Of a stretch of 64,000 nt of DNA, positions 56,798-64,000 are shown piece by piece. Position 1 is the first letter of the stretch. Each line of letters opens with the position of its first letter. The DNA is taken from assembly GCF_014217685.1 (NCBI RefSeq), contig NZ_CP043653.1, positions 2,918,419-2,982,418 of the forward strand, written 5' to 3'. The stretch is from Glaciihabitans sp. INWT7. GTDB taxonomy: Bacteria; Actinomycetota; Actinomycetes; Actinomycetales; Microbacteriaceae. The translations under genes and the position numbers were made by a program. The notes beneath the pieces were generated by a model. The model made no database searches. It was not told where the DNA came from and saw only the letters and a program-made list of their open reading frames with translations.

Positions 56798-57667
56798 CTA
56801 GATCGTCGTGGCGGGCGCCGCGTAGCGCGACTTCTCGTACTCCGCCGTGCGCTCGGCCGACTCCCGGTCGAAGGTGTCGCGCGCCTCTAGGTTGCGCACC
56901 TTGACCTTGCGGCCTCGAGCGCTGATGAGCGCGCCCATCCACATGGATACCTCGCGGGCAAGCAGTGCAGCCGCGATGATGAAGGGGCTGGCGAGAGCGG
57001 CCGAGAAGAGCCGGGCCGCGCTGTTCGGGGTGAGGGCGAAGACGTTGTTGACCAGCAGGCTGGTGCCGACGGATCCGAAGTAGACGACGAGCCCGACGAA
57101 CAGGCTCCCCAGCACGTAGCTCCACCAGGAGGCCCGATTGGCGAGCAGCACGACGATGACGAAACCGACGAAGAAGAACGCGATGGGCGTGTAGTACGCC
57201 AACGAGCCGAAGAAGTCGAAACGGAAGTCACCGATCTCCACCGCGTGAATCGTCGCGATGGCCACCGCGTACAACGCGGCGAAAACCACGCTCGACAACA
57301 GGGCGATCAGAACACCGAATCCGCGGTTGCCCTTGCGGCGAGGCGGCACCGGCGAAGGCACGTAGATCGTCTGCATGGAAGCGGCGGAGGTCGCTGCGAG
57401 TGGAACGGATGCCGGCTCGCGCTCGGTCACGGTGGTTTCCGCTGCGGCCGGGTCGGAGGTCGCCACAACCGGTTCAGAATCGGACGGCGAGGCCGTGGTG
57501 AGGGTGGCTGGCGGAGCGGCCGGCGGAACCTCGACGAGGTCGTACACCGGCTCCTGCTCCGATGTCGCCGGCAATTCCTCCGCCGGCACGATCTCGCCGT
57601 CGATGTCTGGTCCGTCGACGCGTTTCGGCGGCTGGGTCGCAGCAGTCTCGGGCGTGTTGTCGCTCAT
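56798..57667 (-). CDS. Membrane protein with long Pro/Ala-rich cytoplasmic N-terminus, T7SS locus
   Basis: 289 residues. Residues 1-115 are acidic and Pro/Ala/Thr-rich (disordered). Four membrane segments follow (FGVLIALLSSVVFAALYAVA, YYTPIAFFFVGFVIVVLLAN, YVLGSLFVGLVVYFGSVGTS, ASPFIIAAALLAREVSMWMG), then a charged C-terminal helix (NLEARDTFDRESAERTAEYE). ATG 57667 follows GAGGAG with 8 nt spacing. It is the first gene of the ATPase unit. Its role in secretion is inferred from position only. Confidence 0.72.
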   Translation of the reverse strand: MSDNTPETAATQPPKRVDGPDIDGEIVPAEELPATSEQEPVYDLVEVPPAAPPATLTTASPSDSEPVVATSDPAAAETTVTEREPASVPLAATSAASMQTIYVPSPVPPRRKGNRGFGVLIALLSSVVFAALYAVAIATIHAVEIGDFRFDFFGSLAYYTPIAFFFVGFVIVVLLANRASWWSYVLGSLFVGLVVYFGSVGTSLLVNNVFALTPNSAARLFSAALASPFIIAAALLAREVSMWMGALISARGRKVKVRNLEARDTFDRESAERTAEYEKSRYAAPATTI

Positions 57668-57767
57668 CGGTGCCACTCCTCACAGGCTGGCCGGGGCGTC
57701 CCGGCAGTTCACGTCACTCTAGCAATGACGGGGAACTGCCGGGAGTTCGGCTCGCGCAGGGAGGGTT

Positions 57768-58466
57768 TTACGGGGTAGTGGTCGCGGCGGCTGCGGCCGG
57801 CGTTGCGGTTGCCGGATCCGCCAATGCGTAGACGTTGCCGGCGAGATCGCCGGTAAACACTCCGCCCACACTGGACACGGTGAGGGTCGTCACCAGAAAC
57901 AGCCGCGGTCCAGACTGCAGTGCCCCGGCGAAGGCCATGACCTGGTCATAACTTCCACTGACAGAGACCTGAATCGGTATCACAAACAGTCCACTTGACG
58001 GGTTCGCGGGCGTCACGGAGGGGGCCGCCGTGCCTGCCGCCGGTGCCGAAGGACTCGGGGAGGGGCTGGGGGTAGCAGCTGGCGCTCCAGCGGCGGCTGC
58101 AGGAGCCGCCACGACGGGCGCGACGTAAGCGGAGACCCCACTCACGGCGACGCTTCTCAGGGTGATCCCTTGGGCGTCCCCGTACTCCTTGATGGTGCGC
58201 AGGAAGACGGGCATGTCCGCGGTAGCCGGTATTGAACCGCGGAGAGTATCGAGCTCCCCCTGTGTAACGCCGATGTTCTCGAACTGCTTCTTCAGAGCGA
58301 CGAGCTTTGTCGCATTGAGATCGTTCGCCGAAGTGACGCTGGCGCGGTCCTCGTCAGCGGATGCCACCTGAGAGAGGATCGGAGAGACCCCTACGATCCA
58401 CCCGAGGATTCCAACCAGGGCTATCGCGCCGAGGATTGCCAAAGTGAGGATACGGTCGCGGTTCAT
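57768..58466 (-). CDS. pilO: Type IV pilus assembly protein PilO
   Basis: 232 residues from ATG 58466, with 4-nt overlap with pilN. One N-terminal membrane segment (ILTLAILGAIALVGILGWIV), a coiled coil, then the PilO ferredoxin-like domain (VSGSYDQVMAFAGALQSGPR, FLVTTLTVSS). A low-complexity Ala/Pro/Ser insert lies in the middle (residues ~125-160). PilM, PilN and PilO form the inner-membrane alignment complex of type IVa pili. Last gene of the visible pilus operon. Confidence 0.85.
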   Translation of the reverse strand: MNRDRILTLAILGAIALVGILGWIVGVSPILSQVASADEDRASVTSANDLNATKLVALKKQFENIGVTQGELDTLRGSIPATADMPVFLRTIKEYGDAQGITLRSVAVSGVSAYVAPVVAAPAAAAGAPAATPSPSPSPSAPAAGTAAPSVTPANPSSGLFVIPIQVSVSGSYDQVMAFAGALQSGPRLFLVTTLTVSSVGGVFTGDLAGNVYALADPATATPAAAAATTTP

Positions 58467-59149
58467 TTCTTCGCTGCTTTCACCGGGGCGAAGCGCTCGG
58501 AGAGCGCGTCTGAATTGACCAGGAGGTCGACTTCGACCGTGTAGTGACCGGTCACCTCGACCAGGGTCACACTTCCTGGCATTGCGGCGACGAATCCCTT
58601 CATCTTGGCTAAGTTGTCGAGCCAGTCTGAGATGGGCTGCTGCGGGCTGTCCGCGGTGATCTTGACGTCGGCGATGTGACTCGGCGTCAGGGTGTCGGTC
58701 GAGGCGACCGGTGCGACTGCGGCGACACCTGTCTCTGCGGTGAAAGCTGTGATCGTAGTTCCCGCGGGCAGGGTGGCCCTGATGCTCTCTAGATACGGCG
58801 CCCACAGGATTTCGTCTGCAGCGGCAATGGGCTGCGACAACTTGATCTGGTCGACTTGACTCTGAAGCGTCGTCACGTCGCTGTATTTCGCCCGAGCCAG
58901 AGTGAGGAGACTGCTACGAGACTGCTCGTTGGCGAGTTGGGCGTTCGCAGTAAAAAGCGCGAATGTCGCGCCGACCGTAGCCAGGATCGCGAGGACGACG
59001 ACGATCACCAGTCCGGCGAGAAGGCGCCGCCTGAGCGCTCGGGACTTCTGACCCTCGCCGACCTCTCGTGGCAGAAGGTGCACCCGCGGCATCCCTCCGA
59101 GGATGAGCGAGGCGTCGACCGAGGGCCGGCCGAGTGTGATGGCGCTCAT
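58463..59149 (-). CDS. pilN: Type IV pilus assembly protein PilN
   Basis: 228 residues. The N-terminal PilM-binding segment MPRVHLLPREVGEGQKSRAL fits the INLLP-like motif (here VHLLP). One membrane segment follows (LAGLVIVVVLAILATVGATF), then a coiled coil and a ferredoxin-like domain. The VHLLP motif inserts into PilM, encoded just upstream with a 4-nt overlap. Confidence 0.87.
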   Translation of the reverse strand: MSAITLGRPSVDASLILGGMPRVHLLPREVGEGQKSRALRRRLLAGLVIVVVLAILATVGATFALFTANAQLANEQSRSSLLTLARAKYSDVTTLQSQVDQIKLSQPIAAADEILWAPYLESIRATLPAGTTITAFTAETGVAAVAPVASTDTLTPSHIADVKITADSPQQPISDWLDNLAKMKGFVAAMPGSVTLVEVTGHYTVEVDLLVNSDALSERFAPVKAAKK

Positions 59150-60198
59150 GCGGCTGTCCCCAGTGCGAGACCGATTGCTACTGTCATGGACGAATCCACG
59201 CCTCTCTCTTTCATAGCCTTGTCCGCCTGGCGCCCGATCGCGATGTTGCCGAACGGATCACCCGCCGAGACAGGCAGCCTGGTGTATTCCGAAACCGCTG
59301 CACCGAACCCTCCGAGCGCTGAGCCGCCGCCTGAGAGCACGACGCGTTCGATCGTGTTGCTCGCCCCGGTGGAGGCGAAGTAGGTGAGGGTGTTGCGCAG
59401 GCTCGTGATGAGCTCGCCGGTCGTCTCGAAGATGATTCCCACGGCGGCGTTCTCCTCGGCGGTCGTGGGTGCGGTCGCGAGCCCGAGCGCTCGTTTCGCC
59501 CGCTCCGCAACCTCCATCGACACTCCCATCCGGCTGGATAGAGCATGGGTGAGGTCGTCACCACCGGTGGGGATGATGCGCACGAATCGCGGAACGCCAT
59601 CGGAAGAGACCACGACGGTCGTCGTCGTGGCGCCGACGTCGATCATCGCGGAGGTACCGCTGAGCTGCGAACCGCGGAGGAGGATGCGGCTGAGGGCGAA
59701 GGGGATCAGGTCGACCGCGACGGGGTTGAGTCCGGCGAGCTGCACGGCCTTCACGTTGCCGAGCACCGCCTCCTTGAGCGCGGCGACCAGCAGTCCGTTG
59801 ATGACCGGACCGTTGGCATCCACCCCTTCACTGATCGGGTAGAAGTCGAGAAGTGCGTCTTCCGTCGGAAAGGGCAGCATCTCCTGCACGTGGAACGGAA
59901 GGGATTCGCGGATGCGATTGAGGGGCGCCTTCGGCACGCTCAGGTCGCGCGCGAGCACCCGTGAATTGCCGATTCCCAGCACGACGTTCTTCGTGCTGAA
60001 GCCACCCGCGGACCACAGTTGCTTGAGCACCGTCGCGACGGTCGCCGGCTCGGCGACCTCGCCGCGGTTGACCGCTCCGGGCGGTAGGGGAAGCGAGTGG
60101 TAGCGCAAGAGCTCCGGGCGCGACTTCGATGCCGCGCCGAGCTCCGCTGCTCGAATGCCATTTGCGCTGATGTCGAGTCCGACAATTGTTTTCGCCAT
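59146..60198 (-). CDS. pilM: Type IV pilus assembly ATP-binding protein PilM
   Basis: 350 residues, actin-like fold: phosphate-1 loop TIVGLDISANGIRAAELGAA, SAMIDVGATTTTVVV (phosphate 2) and RVVLSGGGSALGGFGAAVSE (adenosine loop). It is a cytoplasmic ring protein that binds the tail of PilN. First of the pilMNO trio, 24 nt after the prepilin peptidase gene. Confidence 0.94.
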   Translation of the reverse strand: MAKTIVGLDISANGIRAAELGAASKSRPELLRYHSLPLPPGAVNRGEVAEPATVATVLKQLWSAGGFSTKNVVLGIGNSRVLARDLSVPKAPLNRIRESLPFHVQEMLPFPTEDALLDFYPISEGVDANGPVINGLLVAALKEAVLGNVKAVQLAGLNPVAVDLIPFALSRILLRGSQLSGTSAMIDVGATTTTVVVSSDGVPRFVRIIPTGGDDLTHALSSRMGVSMEVAERAKRALGLATAPTTAEENAAVGIIFETTGELITSLRNTLTYFASTGASNTIERVVLSGGGSALGGFGAAVSEYTRLPVSAGDPFGNIAIGRQADKAMKERGVDSSMTVAIGLALGTAA

Positions 60199-60222
60199 TT
60201 TTCCCCCTGGGTGATGCGTGTG

Positions 60223-61056
60223 CTAGGCGACCGTGAGGTCGAATACTGAAAGGTAACTTGCGAAGACCGCGTTGCCTACGACGATTCCGAGCCAGGCCCC
60301 CGCGAACATCCACGGCCCGAAAGGGATTCCGCTCTTGCGGCCCGCGCGCTTCGTCGCGAGAAGAATTATCGAGAAGACCCCCGCCAGCAGGAATGCGCTG
60401 AACGCACCGACCGCGACGGCTCCCCAGCCCGCCCAGCCCAGATAGATGCCGAGCACGCCCGCCAGCTTGACGTCCCCGAGACCCATGCCTCCGGGGTAGA
60501 CGAGAGCCATCACGAGATAGAAGAGGAACAGCCCCGCCATGGCGATGCCCGACCCGATCAGCGGGCCGAAGTCACCCGACAGGAAGCTCGCGGCGCCGAA
60601 GAGCGCAGCGCCAACGGCATAGGCGGGAATGACGATCACGTTCGGGAGCTTGTGCACGTCCAGGTCGATCAGTGCGAGCGCGATGGTTATTGCGGCGAGA
60701 TAGAGGAAGGCAACCATGACGAGTACTGCGGCGACTGCGCCAGCGGATGTCGTGGCCGCAAACGCCGCCGGGGCGAAGCCGAGAGCAACCAGGGCGAATG
60801 AGAGTGAGGTGGCGAGTTCGACAAGGGGGTAGCGCGCGGAGATGGGTGCCGCGCAGTTCCGGCACTTGCCGCGGAGGAGCAGCCAGGACAGCACCGGGAT
60901 GTTGTCGTAGGGCTTGATCTCGTGCTCGCAATTGGGGCACGCGCTCGGCGGCGACACTATGGACTTACCGATCGGCACCCGATAGACCACCACGTTGAGA
61001 AAAGATCCGAGGAGAAGACCGAGCACTGCCGCAAGCACGACAGTCACGGCGATCAT
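60223..61056 (-). CDS. pilD: Prepilin peptidase / N-methyltransferase
   Basis: 277 residues from ATG 61056 (ATGA overlap with the upstream gene). [20 protein letters not shown], two CxxC pairs (CPNCEHE, CRNCAAP) binding zinc in the methylase part, and the catalytic aspartates in [13 protein letters not shown] and [12 protein letters not shown]. Eight hydrophobic segments. It cleaves the leader from the prepilins encoded immediately upstream and methylates the new N-terminus. Confidence 0.95.
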   Translation of the reverse strand: MIAVTVVLAAVLGLLLGSFLNVVVYRVPIGKSIVSPPSACPNCEHEIKPYDNIPVLSWLLLRGKCRNCAAPISARYPLVELATSLSFALVALGFAPAAFAATTSAGAVAAVLVMVAFLYLAAITIALALIDLDVHKLPNVIVIPAYAVGAALFGAASFLSGDFGPLIGSGIAMAGLFLFYLVMALVYPGGMGLGDVKLAGVLGIYLGWAGWGAVAVGAFSAFLLAGVFSIILLATKRAGRKSGIPFGPWMFAGAWLGIVVGNAVFASYLSVFDLTVA

Positions 61057-62630
61057 TTGCTGTACTCCTTGTAACCACTTACGTCCGAGTCGCTGTAGAT
61101 CGCGGGCGCGTTCCACTTCTGCTCCAGGCCGCCGTTGCAACCGGTGACGATCATCTTCGACCACTGACCGCTCGTGTAGGTGTCAGTAGCATCTACCGCG
61201 AGGCAGCGACCGAGGTAGTCGGTGAAGAGATAGCTGGTCGCGTACGTGCCTGTGTTGAGAAAACGTGTCCACCTCTGCGTCGTACTATTCCCGTTGTTGC
61301 AGAGGGTGAAAGTGACCAGCTTTCCGCCGGCCGCTGGAGTCGTGAGGCAGTTCTTCTTGGCCGCGTCACCCTGGTCGTAGACCACGATCTGCTGATTGCC
61401 AAGGGACTGACTCGGAAGCGTGGGCTCGGTGTAGAACCATTTGTGGTTCCAGTTGAGCTTCGTTCCCGTGCCTGTCGGATCCTGCTTGCACGGGTAGGAG
61501 ATCATGAAGGCTTTGCTTATCGTCTGGTCCGTTACGTCGGCGCAGCGGCCGAATTCCTTGTAGTTCACCATCTGGTTGGTGTTGTAGCTTGCCGCACCTG
61601 CTCCCACGGCCGTCGTCGGTGTGAATCCGCCGCCCGTGCTGGCGCTCACGGTCAGCACCACATCGGCAGCAGGAGTGGCGGAGCTGAGATAGAAGTTGGA
61701 ATAGTCGGTGTTGTTTGCCTGCTGGCCCTGCCAGGTATTCGAGCCGAACCAGCTCCACAACTGGTTCCAGCGAGTCGCATCCGAGCGACATACCGCAAGT
61801 ACCGCGTTTCCGGCGAGAGCAGCTGTCTTCCCGGCATTTGTCGGGCTGGAGATGCAAAGCGGCGTGGTGAGGACAGAGCTGGCGAGCTTGATCTCGTAGT
61901 CGACGTCGTAAACCCAGAGCTGCAAGGTGTCACTCACCGACGAGCAGTTGGCCGCTGACTTGAAGACGACGGTGGACCCCACGACGGCAGAACTTGCCTG
62001 GAGGCAAAAGCCGTTGTTGTAGTCGTAGATACGGCCACCGGCGATGTTGACATTGGACACCTTGAACTTGTAGACCGCTGAGATGTAGCGGTTTCCGTAG
62101 GTGGCATCTGCCTGGCCGGGTACTGCCGCCCCGATGCCGTCGGCGAGAGCCAAGACGAAGAGAGGCTGTGTAGTTCCCGAGAGCACGCTGCCCGTACAGT
62201 TCATGTCATTCGCGTCTTGCCACGCGATGTCCTTGCCGGTGGGATCGACCATGAAGTATTTCATGACGACGGAGTAGGTCGAGGTTGCGTCGTTCCCATC
62301 GACCTTCCCCGCTACCGTGCAGGGCAGCTTCGAGCGGATGCCCGTTGTCTTCCCCGTCGCGATATCCGTCTGCGCCAGGGATCTGACGACTCCAAGTGAA
62401 GCTTGAATGCCAGCCTGCGCAGCATAGACAGTGCGAGTGTTCTTCTGCGCGGTGAAGACAGGCGTCGCCTGGGAAAGTATCACGCTGAGCAAAACCACTG
62501 ACAGTCCCGCCACCAACAGCATGAAAAGGATCGCCGTCAGCAGAGCCACGCCCGCTTCGCTCTGTTCGCGGTCGTGTCGCCGCGCCGCGACAGCGCGGAC
62601 TGTGTCGAAGAGCCGGGTGATCGCCATCAT
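61053..62630 (-). CDS. PilX-like pilus protein fused to ricin-type beta-trefoil-like region
   Basis: 525 residues. The N-terminal ~60 residues have a pilin-like helix ([20 protein letters not shown]) after a charged stretch, without the Glu at position 5, as in PilX proteins. From about residue 210 the protein has repeats typical of ricin-B lectins: [51 protein letters not shown] and LEQKWNAPA (Q-x-W motifs). Many cysteines suggest surface exposure. Probably a pilus-tip or minor pilin adhesin that binds sugars. ATGA overlaps on both sides. Confidence 0.78.
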   Translation of the reverse strand: MMAITRLFDTVRAVAARRHDREQSEAGVALLTAILFMLLVAGLSVVLLSVILSQATPVFTAQKNTRTVYAAQAGIQASLGVVRSLAQTDIATGKTTGIRSKLPCTVAGKVDGNDATSTYSVVMKYFMVDPTGKDIAWQDANDMNCTGSVLSGTTQPLFVLALADGIGAAVPGQADATYGNRYISAVYKFKVSNVNIAGGRIYDYNNGFCLQASSAVVGSTVVFKSAANCSSVSDTLQLWVYDVDYEIKLASSVLTTPLCISSPTNAGKTAALAGNAVLAVCRSDATRWNQLWSWFGSNTWQGQQANNTDYSNFYLSSATPAADVVLTVSASTGGGFTPTTAVGAGAASYNTNQMVNYKEFGRCADVTDQTISKAFMISYPCKQDPTGTGTKLNWNHKWFYTEPTLPSQSLGNQQIVVYDQGDAAKKNCLTTPAAGGKLVTFTLCNNGNSTTQRWTRFLNTGTYATSYLFTDYLGRCLAVDATDTYTSGQWSKMIVTGCNGGLEQKWNAPAIYSDSDVSGYKEYSK

Positions 62631-63274
62631 GACCGATACCCTCCGAAGGTGCAGACGGGAGTCAGCGGATCATTGCTCCGCGACTTGATCGAGGTGTTGC
62701 GAGCAATAAACGTCGTCGACATCGATGCTCCCGCATTCTGGGCGTCGGCTCCCGAATTGAGTGACAGAAGAAGTTGTTGGCGTGGAGTGTCGGTTATATT
62801 CGCCGGCACCAGCTGGAATGGGTGAGTGGCGACTCCGTCATTCGCCATGTCGGTGAGCTTCACTGACCATGCGGTAGCGCCAGCAGAGTTATTTTCGTCC
62901 CACTGGCGGGACTCGAGCCTCAAATTCGTCACCGAAAACCGCCACTGGTAACAGATCGCGACAAGACCGCCAGCGGTGCTCGCTGCGGGCACCCGAAACT
63001 CGACGTATTTGTCGCCGGACGCCCCGACCCCCGGGAAGTTGATCGAATCTGAGTAGCGCACTTGCCGATCCATGATCCCGAAGAAGACCAGAGTGCTGTT
63101 CGTCGACTGTCCCACAAGTTGCGTGCGGACTTCGCTACGCGAAATCGATGCAACGGACGTAAGCACGATGACCAGGAAAACAGTGAATATCGCCATCGCG
63201 ACCAACAGCTCGACAAGGCTGAAGCCGGACTGCGAATCCCGTTCCGACCCGTCCGATGAGCGTCGGTCAGCCAT
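62627..63274 (-). CDS. Prepilin-type minor pilin (PilW/PulJ-like)
   Basis: 215 residues. Class III signal QSG-FSLVELLVAMAIFTVFL with cleavage after the Gly and Glu5 in place. The C-terminal domain is a globular pilin-like region (YVEFRVPAAS, AICYQWRFSVTNLRLESRQW). It overlaps the upstream gene by 8 nt. Probably part of the tip-initiation complex with the neighbouring PilV- and PilX-like proteins. Confidence 0.85.
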   Translation of the reverse strand: MADRRSSDGSERDSQSGFSLVELLVAMAIFTVFLVIVLTSVASISRSEVRTQLVGQSTNSTLVFFGIMDRQVRYSDSINFPGVGASGDKYVEFRVPAASTAGGLVAICYQWRFSVTNLRLESRQWDENNSAGATAWSVKLTDMANDGVATHPFQLVPANITDTPRQQLLLSLNSGADAQNAGASMSTTFIARNTSIKSRSNDPLTPVCTFGGYRS

Positions 63275-63914
63275 TGGTCTTCCATTCCAGGTCGGAGTGG
63301 GAATCGATCAGCGTGGAGATCGTGTAGACGCAGGATCCGGCGACGGCGCATTCCTGGCCGGCGGTCCAGCCCACGACTACTATCACCCTCGTGAGCGGCG
63401 TGTAACCGGTGTAGATCGCCGGCGCGTAGGCTGCGCCGTCGATTTTTGTGCAGTCTCCGCCTGCAGTCTGTCCCGCGCTCGTGCCGAGCTTCTCGAAGCA
63501 CGTGCCGATCAGGGTTGTGACCGTATACGCAGTGCCGTTCTGGCTGACCGGATCATCTATCCGAATGGTCTGGGTGCCCGGTAGCGGAAGCGTGTGGTCG
63601 TACTCCTGATAGGTGTTGCTGATGCCGCTGATGCCGGAATTTGCGGCAAAGCTGCTTTGAACCAAGGGTTTCGACCTGCCGCCATAGAGGATCGTTGCGG
63701 GGAGACCGTTCGCCTTTTCCATCGCCGCGTTCGCGACAGTCACGGCGATCGCCCTGCGCTGCTGGGAAACGGATCCTGTCGTCGCAGAAATTGCAAGGCC
63801 GATCGCGGCAGTGGCAACGATGCCCATAATCGCGATAGCAACGATCACCTCGACGAGGGTCATGCCTGTCGAGTCAGCGGCACTGCGCTCGAATCGACGT
63901 CTCATGGCTTTCAT
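63267..63914 (-). CDS. Prepilin-type minor pilin (PilV/PulI-like)
   Basis: 215 residues (212 if ATG 63905 is used). Signal TG-MTLVEVIVAIAIMGIVAT with Glu5. SQQRRAIAVTVANAAMEKAN is the pilin helix end. Two Cys pairs in the C-terminal region (CFEKLGTSAG, ECAVAGSCVYT). The ATG follows GAGGAGGGGCC, a very strong ribosome binding site, so this gene may start the visible operon or follow a major pilin further upstream. Confidence 0.85.
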   Translation of the reverse strand: MKAMRRRFERSAADSTGMTLVEVIVAIAIMGIVATAAIGLAISATTGSVSQQRRAIAVTVANAAMEKANGLPATILYGGRSKPLVQSSFAANSGISGISNTYQEYDHTLPLPGTQTIRIDDPVSQNGTAYTVTTLIGTCFEKLGTSAGQTAGGDCTKIDGAAYAPAIYTGYTPLTRVIVVVGWTAGQECAVAGSCVYTISTLIDSHSDLEWKTNG

Positions 63915-63972
63915 GGCCCCTCCTCTCGAGTGACTGTCGCATCAGGGATTAAGCGGGAATTGCGAGAACGAT

Positions 63973-64000
63973 GCGGAACATGGACTGGGCCATGTTCCGC
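63973..64000 (-). terminator. Hairpin at the right edge, upstream of the pilus genes
   Basis: GCGGAACATGG and CCATGTTCCGC are perfect 11-bp arms with a 6-nt loop, followed on the minus strand by ATCGTTCTCG. It lies about 60 bp before the PilV-like gene. Probably a terminator or attenuator after an upstream gene outside the window (a major pilin would be typical). It is cut by the window end, so the stem might be longer. Confidence 0.5.

Noticed and set aside
63973-64000. Another copy of the T7SS palindrome
   Set aside because: The arms GCGGAACATGG/CCATGTTCCGC do not match ATGGGCAG-N3-T-N-CCCAT and the spacing differs; it looks like a terminator.

Overview
The window is high-GC actinobacterial chromosome, most likely from a member of the Microbacteriaceae. 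The evidence is the gene order glmS-acpS-alr-tsaE-tsaB-rimI-tsaD, the S10-spc-alpha ribosomal superoperon, Ala/Lys-rich extensions on several ribosomal proteins, frequent GTG and TTG starts, TANNNT -10 boxes lying 6-8 nt before start codons (leaderless-type genes), and CIRCE control of groES. Nearly all genes lie on the minus strand. Only the THUMP-like methyltransferase, coaA and an acyltransferase are on the plus strand.

Layout. (1) 1-17.9 kb, housekeeping: a cut-off ABC substrate-binding lipoprotein, rarD, groES with two CIRCE operators, a methyltransferase, a small membrane protein, the t6A/cell-wall operon (glmS, acpS, alr, tsaE, tsaB, rimI, tsaD), divergent coaA, a repeat-rich 470-bp spacer, rplM-rpsI-glmM, truA, an OafA-type acyltransferase and a stand-alone LigD polymerase. 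(2) 17.9-34.3 kb: rplQ-rpoA-rpsK-rpsM-rpmJ-infA-map-adk-secY and the spc and S10 operons back to rpsJ, without an rpsN between rplE and rpsH. (3) 34.6-36.7 kb: a DUF1275 membrane protein, an MT0933-type small protein and topoisomerase IB. (4) 36.9-41.7 kb: the str operon (rpsL, rpsG, fusA, tuf) with a clear promoter.

(5) 41.7-57.7 kb is the accessory highlight, a type VII (ESX/Yuk-like) secretion locus. It has an EssC/EccC-type ATPase of 1,496 residues with ubiquitin-like and FHA domains, two membrane proteins upstream of it, two tandem WXG100 genes with identical protein products, and two paralogous modules. Each module is a small WXG-like partner, a large effector-like protein and a set of accessory proteins. 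One effector, a predicted alpha/beta hydrolase, is split by a 1,252-bp IS3-family element; removing the element and one copy of its 3-bp target duplication restores a 562-residue frame exactly. Three nearly identical palindromes (ATGGGCAG-N3-T-N-CCCAT) lie 84-94 bp upstream of three T7SS transcription units and look like a shared, apparently undescribed operator.

(6) 57.8-64 kb is the distal part of a type IV pilus operon: pilO, pilN, pilM, prepilin peptidase, and three pilin-like genes. One of these fuses a PilX-like N-terminus to a region resembling a ricin-type beta-trefoil. The ATPases and platform protein must lie outside the window, if present.
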